Shown here one piece after another: positions 56,910-64,000 of a DNA stretch of 64,000 nt. The position numbers were made by a program, and so were the translations under genes. How positions within the stretch are numbered: position 1 is the first letter of the stretch; each line of letters opens with the position of its first letter. This DNA comes from Hermatobates lingyangjiaoensis (lineage: Eukaryota; Arthropoda; Insecta; Hemiptera; Hermatobatidae), in NCBI GenBank assembly GCA_026182355.1, contig JAPFBL010000240.1, positions 434,001 to 498,000 of the forward strand, read 5' to 3'. A model generated the notes under the pieces. The model saw only the letters and a list, made by a program, of their open reading frames with translations. It made no database searches and was not told the DNA's origin.

Positions 56910-59900
56910 CGTCATTTAACTGATATTTTGTGAAATCCTGATATCAAAAAGTTTATTTCTTTGCATAAACAATTATGAAAAAACTCTATAGTTTGGATAT
57001 TTGAAAGAGAAACTAATTTGTTTGGTTAGGCGACAAGATAAGTAGTGTGAGATTTTAGATGAGGGTTTACTAGGACAGGGAGGAAGGCAAGGCGGCGTCC
57101 AAGTGGTGCGGAGTGGCCCTTTTCGAGGCCTTGGAGACCATGTCGGACACGAGGTTGACTGCCATCTGCTTCTCCGCCTGCAGCGAGGCCATCTGATTCC
57201 GAAGCGCCTGCACCTCCATTCGGGCTTCCTCAAGTCGAGCCTGCAGTTGTTGTTGGTCTCGCAGAGCTGATTCCGCTATGCGGGCCTCTCGCTGAAGGCT
57301 CTCCACCTCACGCCCAAGTTCTTGTTTCTCCTAGTGCCAGTTCAAAAGAAAAATAAATCTATTTATTATTAGTTAATTAATCAAATTATTGGTTTATGAA
57401 TGTTCTGAGTCTGTTAATTAGTAATATGTTAGGCAATTATAACGAGTAAAACTAATAGTATCCATATAATGAAGAATATAGGTTTATAAGCTTCTATATA
57501 AATTCTATTTTTACCAATCTATTTCTAGTAGAAGTAAGATCGGGCTTAAATAATCTAGACCAGAGGTTTCCAAAGTAGGTTCTGTAGAACCCAGGGGTTC
57601 CTTAGAGTACTGTCAGGGGTTCCGCAAAAAACATTTAGAGAAAAAATTTTTCTAATTTTTTTCTTTAGTGGGTATGGATTTATTCTGTGTTTCTTGTAAA
57701 TCATGAAACCCAATAATGTGTACATCTACTTATACACATAAGTAGAAGTGGTCAAAATTTTATTCATATTTATAATCAATCACTAGTCAGTTTTTGGAGC
57801 TATCTGATTCCTGAATTTACTTCTATTGCAAACATAGCACTTCACACATTGCTGCCACTTCCCTTAGAATCAAACTCTAAACTGTAACTCCAAAAAATAT
57901 TACTATATAAAGTTGTGTTAAAATTGCTAGTTAGGAAAATTAAAATTTTTTAGTTATAATTTTTATTTGAAAAATACAATTGCAGTAATAATACTTTTTA
58001 ATTATTTTTAAACATACACACTTTTTTTTAAAGGCTTATGCAAATATTTATATTATCATTGTATAAAATCATTAAAATCTGGGGTTTCCGAGAAAGTTAG
58101 TGAAGCAAAAAGGGTTCTGCGTCGAAAAAAGTTTGAGAATCTCTGATCTAGACCAACCTAACTTAGGTCCGCGGATATTAAGGCCTTTCCCAGTCTGAGC
58201 CCGAGCCGACCTGCAGAGTATAGCGCGTTGGACTTGTAATGCAAAAGTCGTGGGTTCGATCACCACAAAATGTTATATATATATGAAAGAAATGCTAAAA
58301 GGCCAAGATGCCTGTCTACTATTTGGGATGCACCTTTTTGTGCATGGATAGCTGACCCTTGACACACCACCCAACCAAATCTCGGCCATCTGCTTTATCC
58401 AAATTATTTATTTTATAACAAATATTCCATACTTAATTATCCATTTGTTGTTTTAGTATACATAGTATATAAATATATATTTACTAAAAATAGTTACGAG
58501 CCCGATATGAACGAAATAATTGACATTTGGGTCCCACTCGGCTGAAATTTCGTTCCGGGTCGGGCTCCGCCTTAGTATCTTGCCTCTAATTTTTAGGTAA
58601 TCTTTTGACTTTGCTTCAAAAACAATTGGTTTAGTATTCTTTTCCTATATCCTCCCATTACCGTAACCAATTTGACAATGATTAATGTAAACAACTATTT
58701 ATTTCTGCGATAGGGAATTCCTTATCCTCCATCAACAATGATTTAATTATCTTCAGTGTGAAGATAATTTCTATTTACAAGATAGATTGCTTCAATTTAT
58801 TCAGGAAATATTATGCCTCTGTCCTAAACCTATGGCAAAATATGTCTCAATAATAAAATTAAATTCATTTATGTCAAATCTAATGCACGATGGAAATACA
58901 CAAGTAGTAATTTTGCCATCTCAAATTGGAATTGAATTGAAATTAGATTTTTCGGTCTACATAGTTTACAAACAAAATATAAGCTGAAGCAGGAAATAAA
59001 GTAGCCTTACATCGGTAAATGATAAAATAATATTGAATACGCTATATCGTCCATTCCACTCTTTTTCATGGTCCTAGGCTTTAAATGTTGATATAAAAAA
59101 TTAAAACGTAGTGTACTCAACACACATCCATGATCCTCTGAAGCTCTCTTTGAGTTGAAAGGTTTTCCTTCTTCAGTTCCTCTATTTCCATTATCCCATT
59201 TACCTTTTCTAATTCCAGTTTTTCCTCTATCGTCATTTTGTCTTTGTCTAATTCTTCTAGACTATTTGTTAGCTCAACTCTAGATCTGAAATTAAAATGA
59301 ACATAAAGGATTATAATTTTATGTTTTTTTTATATTTAAAAATAAAATATAAATCAAAATTATTTCAACTCCTTATAATTAATTATTAGTTTGTAAAAAC
59401 TGTTTGTAGTTATATCTAAAGTTTAATACATGATTTTTATGGTGATATATATTTTTAAAATATCATGTTGTACTCTCTCGTCTGTTCAGAGAAAACAGTT
59501 TCAAGTTTCACAGCAAAAGCGGCTCTTCCCGAATTCACCGATTGAAAGCGAGGAAGAAAGACTATTAAAAAAGATATTGTTAAAAATACCTGTGTTGGAA
59601 ATTTTCAGTTCTATTAAAAGCAAAAATTAGTTATAACATTAAATATATTTATACACACATATATTTATAAAATGTATGTAATATCAATATGTAAAAAAAA
59701 ACCTAAATTGTAACTTTGCCCGAGCAGGTGCAAAGCCTGTATGATCAAAAAGGATGGAAATTTTAGGTTCTTCAAAAAAAAAAAATTTAGCACAGGGTAA
59801 AAAAATCACGTTTTGAAATTCAGCCTTCAAGGACATGAAGTGTTACTGTTGGCAGCAGTGAAAGGGTTAATAAACGGAGCAATAATAATAACAAATAAGA

Positions 59901-60977
59901 ATTTTAACGGAGAGTTATTATTGCATCTGTTTGTTACATCGGACAAACTTATAAGCTCTTAAATTCTGTGAGAATTTAAGCGAGACTCTGTGAGTTGTGG
60001 GAAGCGAGAAGTATGTTTCACGTTTTAATTGGCACTCATTTTTATTTTTTAACGAGACATATTAAAGAGGAATCGTAATCTTTCTGTCATTGAATTTTTA
60101 TCAGGGTAAATATCTTCAACAAGTATCAGGCATGCTTCTGTCAAACAAACCTATATCTTTAAAAGATTTAAAAAGAAATGTTGGTGTCTTTTCAGCAGAC
60201 TCTATCAAGTCCCAAGCATAGTATGCTCCAGCTGTGTTTAAGCTCTTGAGACTCAGCAATACAATAATTTTCTGTGTGATAATGTCTATTTTCTGTTATG
60301 ATAATAACAGTTTTGTAAAAATACTTGTACGTTACATATGAGCCGTTCAGTTTGAAAGTGGATGCGTCAATTCTGAGCCACTACGATGTCAGGTAACTCG
60401 CTAGAGATCCCTGGACTCACTAAATACAGTGAGGACTCCCAATGTTGAATCAACATGTAATGTGACTCGCCCATTACTAAAATTGGTGCCAAATAATAAA
60501 TGTGAGAGCATTAAAGGTGTCGGTTCTGAGCCAATACGATGTCAGAGTGGAATTTCTGGAAAGTAGCTTAGGGTAACATGTGTTTGCATCTGTGCTAAGG
60601 GTAACTGTGCTCTTACTTGCCAGAGACAAGTCATCGGCGTGCCAAGTTTAGCATGCGTACCAGAGGTTTCCCATCCCCGCGGTAGAGTGACTTGTGCCAC
60701 TTTCAAAATAAATAGCTCAAATTATGATGGACAAAAGATTATCCTGTAGGAATTATATACCCAATAAAAAAGAATGTTGTTAAATTTATAAAAATTATTC
60801 TCTGTTAAGAAGACTTCACTACTGACTGACCTGTGGGAATGATCGAGTTCATCTCTCAAAACGTTCACTTCGCTCTCAGCAGACTTGAGTCTTTCTTGTA
60901 AAAACAATTCTGTTTCCGAAGGGACATCGCTTTCTCTCAACGCTATTTTTCCAAGCATTCCTCGAAAAGCGTAATTT
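53835..60977 (-). CDS. coiled-coil protein of unknown identity, C-terminal five exons
   Basis: Exons 60831-60977, 59126-59285, 57071-57330, 55336-55443 and 53835-54018 join in phases 2,0,2,2 with no stop, giving about 285 residues to a natural TAA. The first three are heptad-rich ([80 protein letters not shown]), a long coiled coil. Then come a basic patch (SKASKR), an acidic stretch (IDLEDDEF), an RRRR motif, [10 protein letters not shown] and the end MNSTL, which resembles a class I PDZ ligand. The pattern suggests a cytoplasmic scaffold or trafficking adaptor. I could not assign it to a family. Introns are 1.3-2 kb and full of palindromes and a hAT MITE. The 5' part lies beyond 60977 and was not found. 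Confidence 0.72.
54108..54310. repeat. palindrome family F with ribozyme-like core
   Basis: Left arm AAATTCAAAACGAAGAAAAC, ACACAGAAAGACACAGACAT AACTCACATCGA; right arm the complement; spacer GAGTGAAGAGCGAAGAGTCC. In an intron of the coiled-coil gene, with TA tracts at 54097 and 54345. Confidence 0.9.
54171..54192 (-). ncRNA. hammerhead-ribozyme-like core, family F
   Basis: On the minus strand: CTGATGA, one C, stem GAC-GAUG-GUC, then GAAATATCGATG. The same layout as in families A and at 24287, in an unrelated sequence context. Confidence 0.45.
54600..54872. repeat. family B arm followed by (CT)n(TA)n microsatellites
   Basis: CCTATGAAAAAGGTTTTAAA TAAAACCGAAACGTCGGC leads into ATCAGAGAACACC, (CT)14, (TA)n to 54781, then GTGTTCTCT..ATTATTGAATCTGTT and another TA run (54845-54872). 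Long open frames here come from the repeats. Confidence 0.9.
54874..55108. repeat. palindrome family A, full copy in a coiled-coil gene intron
   Basis: Tail on both sides (AAGATTTTACATAAACACGT and ..CACGTATTTATGTGAAATCTT), arms as in the family, apex GTCAGAGTTGGGTTTTAGAC. This is the most symmetric copy, because even the usually one-sided tail is mirrored. Confidence 0.92.
55336..55443 (-). CDS. coiled-coil gene, acidic exon flanked by palindromes
   Basis: 108 nt, acceptor ttattttag, donor GTATTG. Reads [20 protein letters not shown] then [15 protein letters not shown]. Phase 2 at both ends, so skipping it keeps the frame. Confidence 0.75.
56262..56352 (+). repeat. palindrome family A, single right arm
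   Basis: GTTGGGTTTTGACTCTGACG AAGACCGCTTTTTACGGATG AAAGATC then GTAGTTTGATCATTG and a TA tract. Confidence 0.85.
56476..56575 (+). repeat. palindrome family B, single arm
   Basis: GTAGGCTTATGAAAAAGGTT TTAAATAAAAGCCGAAACGT TGG, then AATTTGAACCTGAAGAACTG ACCGAGTCCCGATAAACTTT and TA repeats; about 95% like the right arm at 33570-33665. Confidence 0.88.
56589..56829. repeat. inverted pair of family B-like ends with 110-bp spacer
   Basis: GGTGTGTTCTCTAATCGGGG TTCGGTCAATTTTCC ... TTGTTGCC and, inverted, GGCAACGAGAGTTTG ... CCCCGATTAGAGCACACC. The spacer holds CGATATATTATTGAATCTGT. A longer TA tract follows (56862-56908). Confidence 0.85.
57071..57330 (-). CDS. coiled-coil gene, large GC-rich exon
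   Basis: 260 nt, acceptor gcactag. Much higher GC than its surroundings. It ends either at a TAG (57070-57072) or at donor GTAAAC overlapping that TAG. The phase fits the next exon, so two C-termini are possible: a short form ending LPSSLS, or the longer form. Confidence 0.8.
57561..58145. mobile_element. hAT-type MITE, 585 bp, with target duplication
   Basis: Ends CAGAGGTTTCCAAAGTAGG and AAGTTTGAGAATCTCTG; target ATCTAGAC repeated at 57553-57560 and 58146-58153. It contains GGGGTTCCTTAGAG..GGGGTTCCGC, a hallmark of these elements. It lies in an intron of the coiled-coil gene. Confidence 0.92.
58155..58420 (+). mobile_element. tRNA-derived SINE T (tRNA-Thr-like head)
   Basis: At about 58212-58275: GAGTATAGCGCGTTGGACTT GTAATGCAAAAGTCGTGGGT TCGATCACC, a tRNA with recognisable anticodon arm (loop CTTGTAATG) and B-box but a poor acceptor stem. 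An unrelated body follows, so it is a SINE and not a tRNA gene. Confidence 0.6.
58421..59125. other. intron DNA with a short GC-rich palindrome
   Basis: At 58498-58573 GAGCCCGATATGAACGAAAT pairs with ATTTCGTTCCGGGTCGGGCTC. The rest is AT-rich. Confidence 0.5.
59126..59285 (-). CDS. coiled-coil gene, heptad exon
   Basis: 160 nt, acceptor aatttcag, donor GTGTGT. Contains [20 protein letters not shown] and [15 protein letters not shown]. If the donor is not used the frame stops three codons later. Confidence 0.75.
59286..60344. other. intron of the coiled-coil gene
   Basis: A plus-strand frame at 59430-59630 ([20 protein letters not shown]) looks coding-like but has no family or splice support. 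Otherwise no feature. Confidence 0.35.
60345..60540 (+). repeat. detached unit of the SINE-derived satellite
   Basis: GGACTCACTAAATACAGTGA GGACTCCCAATGTTGAATCA, then GTGACTCGCCCATTACTAAA ATTGG, nearly identical to the array at 61886-64000. Confidence 0.85.
60545..60695 (-). mobile_element. fragment of the hAT MITE family of 24556 and 40038
   Basis: TAGGGTAACATGTGTTTGCA, GCTCTTACTTGCCAGAGACA and CCAGAGGTTTCCCATCCCCG. One end only; it abuts the satellite unit. Confidence 0.75.
60831..60977 (-). CDS. coiled-coil gene, first exon seen
   Basis: 147 nt, acceptor ggttttag, donor GTCAGT. Contains [20 protein letters not shown] then a heptad region to DELDHSH. A phase-2 entry shows more exons upstream. 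Confidence 0.75.
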
Positions 60978-61544
60978 CTAAAACCAGTATAATTAGAATA
61001 GAATAAAAAAATTGAATGTTAAAATATATAAATAATTATACTTGATGCTTATGCACATTATGCTTAAATCTAGTTGTTTACGTTTTCATGTAATACTGAT
61101 AATGATACGATGCACAGTATCAGTGTTCTAATTCAAATCATGAAGCAATTGCTATGTACCAAGACTGTTATACGAGATAGAACTAAAAATAGCATATTCA
61201 CTAATACTAACTATAAAGTAGATATACAACTCTACTCAAATATTGAGTGGGGCTCTAAACTATTTGAAACACCTGTGTTTACTGAGAGTGCGATCTCTTA
61301 ACTAACATGGACAAGGTGATAGTGACAAGATATTCTGAAGATTTACTCAACAGGACAACAAGCAAGAATAGACAAAGAGGGTAGAAGAACTATGTGTCAT
61401 GTCAACACATGATAATCTGACGGGGTGTGAGCCCTCTAACAATATTGACATATGTGGAGACTCCACAAGCGAGACGAACTGTTCTTATACCTTTTTACAC
61501 CCTTAACTTCAGCTTATCTTCACTTCAGTGGAGCCATACCACCT
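60978..61544. other. no gene recognised
   Basis: A plus-strand frame (61074-61301) is open but unrecognised. The stretch separates the coiled-coil exon from a possible plus-strand promoter. Confidence 0.35.
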
Positions 61545-61607
61545 TATAAATACATCAATCATTTCATTTGGTCACAATTCGCTAATATTTGTGTACGATG
61601 GCAGCAG
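61545..61607 (+). promoter_or_regulatory. possible TATA promoter and minimal first exon
   Basis: TATAAATAC at 61545-61553 and, 45 bases on, GTGTACGATGGCAGCAG followed by GTAAAAC, which could be a start codon and a splice donor (MAAG). It may equally be chance in AT-rich DNA. Confidence 0.18.
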
Positions 61608-61885
61608 GTAAAACAATAAACAATAACAATTTAATGAATAATTTTTGGCCAAACTGTCATTCTCTCTATCTTTCCTATATTACGATTTAAGGTTATATAG
61701 TTAAAACTTGGTTGAATTTTATAGTTTCATGAAAAATTATTTCTCTTTTTAAACAAATTTTTATTTGTTTCTACTCCAAAATCGATAAATATATACAAAA
61801 GAATATTTTGGATAGCTATTTATTAAAGAGTTTTGTTTATAGGTATCCAAAAAATTGTAGATATAATTGTATGTGTATTATTATT

Positions 61886-64000
61886 TCAGACATACTCCCC
61901 TCTTAACTGGTAGGCCCTAGGTTCGATCTCACCTCACCCTGGATTTATTCACATGGGTGGCGAATCAATGTGAGAGGCGATAGAGCTGTCAGTTCTGAGC
62001 CAATACGATGTCAGGTAACACGCTAAATACAATGAGGACTCCCAATGTTGAATCAACATGTAATGTGACTCACCCATTACTAAAATGGGTGCAAATAATA
62101 AATGTGAGAGGCATTAAAGGTGTCCGTTCTGAGCCAATACGATGTCAGGTAACTCTCTAAAGATCCCTGGACTCACTAAATACAATGAGGACTCCCAATG
62201 TTAAATCAACATGTAATGTGACTTGCCCATTACTAAAGTGGGTGTCAAATAATAAATGTGAGTGGCGTTAAAGCTGTCGCCACTAAACTGACTCACTAAA
62301 TACAATGAGGACTCCCAATGTTGAACCAACATGTAATGTGACTCGCCCATTACTAAAGTGGGTGTCAAATAATAAATGTGAGAGCATAGGTGTCGTTCTG
62401 AGCCAATACGATGTCAGGCCACTAAACTGACTCACTAAATACAATGAGGACTCCCAATGTTAAATCAACATGTAATGTGACTTGCCCATTACTAAAGTGG
62501 GTGTCAAATAATAAATGTGAGTGGCGTTAAAGCTGTCGCCACTAAAATGACTCACTAAATACAATGAGGACTCCCAATGTTGAATCAACATGTAATGTGA
62601 CTCGCCCATTACTAAAATTGGTGCCAAATAATAAATGTGAGAGCATTAAAGGTGTCCGTTCTGAGCCAATACGATGTCAGGTAACTCTCTAAAGATCCCT
62701 GGACTCACTAAATACAATGAGGACTCCCAATGTTAAATCAACATGTAATGTGACTCGCCCATTACTAAAGTGGGTGTCAAATAATAAATGTGAGTGGCGT
62801 TAAAGCTGTCGCCACTAAACTGACTCACTAAATACAATGAGGACTCCCAATGTTAAATCAACATGTAATGTGACTTGCCCATTACTAAAGTGGGTGTCAA
62901 ATAATAAATGTGAGTAAGGCGTTTAAACTGTCGACCACTAAAACCTGACTCACTAAATACAATGAGGACTCCCAATGTTAAATCAACATGTAATGTGACT
63001 CGCCCATTACTAAAATTGGTGCCAAATAATAAATGTGAGAGGCATTAAAGGTGTCCGTTCTGAGCCAATACGATGTCAGGTAACTCTCTAAAGATCCCTG
63101 GACTCACTAAATACAATGAGGACTCCCAATGTTAAATCAACATGTAATGTGACTTGCCCATTACTAAAGTGGGTGTCAAATAATAAATGTGAGTGGCGTT
63201 AAAGCTGTCGCCACTAAACTGACTCACTAAATACAATGAGGACTCCCAATGTTAAATCAACATGTAATGTGACTCGCCCATTACTAAAATTGGTGCCAAA
63301 TAATAAATGTGAGAGCATTAAAGGTGTCCGTTCTGAGCCAATACGATGTCAGGTAACTCTCTAAAGGTCCCTGGACTCACTAAATACAATGAGGACTCCC
63401 AATGTTAAATCAACATGTAATGTGACTCACCCATTACTAAAATGGGTGCAAATAATAAATGTGAGAGCATTAAAGGTGTCCGTTCTGAGCCAATACGATG
63501 TCAGGTAACTCTCTAAAGATCCCTGGACTCACTAAATACAATGAGGACTCCCAATGTTAAATCAACATGTAATGTGACTTGCCCATTACTAAAGTGGGTG
63601 TCAAATAATAAATGTGAGTGGCGTTAAAGCTGTCGCCACTAAACTGGTTCACTAAATACAATGAGGACTCTCAATGTTAAATCAACATGTAATGTGACTC
63701 GCCCATTACTAAAATTGGTGCCAAATAATAAATGTGAGAGCATTAAAGGTGTCCGTTCTGAGCCAATACGATGTCAGGTAACTCTCTAAAGATCCCTGGA
63801 CTCACTAAATACAATGAGGACTCCCAATGTTAAATCAACATGTAATGTGACTCACCCATTACTAAAATGGGTGCAAATAATAAATGTGAGAGGCATTAAA
63901 GGTGTCCGTTCTGAGCCAATACGATGTCAGGTAACTCTCTAAAGATCCCTGGACTCACTAAATACAATGAGGACTCCCAATGTTAAATCAACATGTAATG
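61886..64000 (+). repeat. satellite array made from the SINE S tail, running off the window
   Basis: A SINE head is present once (CTTAACTGGTAGGCCCTAGG TTCGATCTCACC at 61901), then the tail is repeated about fifteen times. Starts of GGACTCCCAATG are separated by two lengths, about 120 and about 152 bases, differing by the segment GGTGTCCGTTCTGAGCCAAT ACGATGTCAGGTAACTCTC. Matching blocks are CAACATGTAATGTGACTCGC and CAAATAATAAATGTGAG. The end lies beyond 64000. Confidence 0.95.

Noticed and set aside
58212..58275. tRNA-Thr gene
   Set aside because: The acceptor stem does not pair well and a SINE-like body follows; better read as a SINE head.
59430..59630. Plus-strand frame with charged C-terminal helix
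   Set aside because: Lies in an intron on the opposite strand, with no promoter, splice sites or recognised family.

Overview
The window is an AT-rich stretch of a large, repeat-laden animal genome. It is probably an arthropod: genes are split into short exons with GT..AG introns, there is a Hairy/E(spl)-type bHLH gene, a mariner element, Copia, LINE, Helitron, hAT and Penelope-like elements, and a SINE whose 3' tail is CCTAA repeats, the complement of the arthropod telomere repeat TTAGG. No prokaryotic operon, CRISPR array, true tRNA or rRNA gene was seen.

Three genes can be supported, all on the minus strand. (1) 2.2-8.5 kb: consecutive exons of a probable POT1-like telomere end-binding protein, covering the end of the first OB fold and the second OB fold; it enters at the high end and leaves toward position 1. 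(2) 23.4-30 kb: a HES-family repressor with basic helix-loop-helix, Orange domain and a last exon ending in WRPW; intron phases join the pieces exactly, but the first coding exon is unresolved (phase-compatible candidates at 30.1 kb and 44.2 kb). (3) 53.8-61 kb: five in-phase exons forming the C-terminal ~285 residues of an unrecognised coiled-coil protein with an acidic tail.

The rest is repeat. 0-2 kb: Penelope-like GIY-YIG fragment and an internally deleted mariner. 3-6.5 kb: two Helitron families. 10.6-15.7 kb: about 66 copies of a 77-bp satellite. 16.3-18.7 kb: decayed tandem sequence. 20.1-21.7 kb: Copia remnant. 24-57 kb: at least fifteen large, almost perfect palindromes of several families, most next to (TA)n tracts, several holding a hammerhead-ribozyme-like core (CTGANGA, one base, hairpin, GAAA). 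Four hAT-type MITEs keep terminal repeats and target duplications. 61.9-64 kb: the tail of a tRNA-derived SINE amplified into a satellite array that runs off the window.

The most unusual signal is the palindrome/ribozyme-like system: unrelated arm sequences share the same fold, sit on TA microsatellites, and one copy (45.6-46.4 kb) carries at its apex an inverted copy of sequence lying about 300 bp away, as if a template switch had captured flanking DNA.
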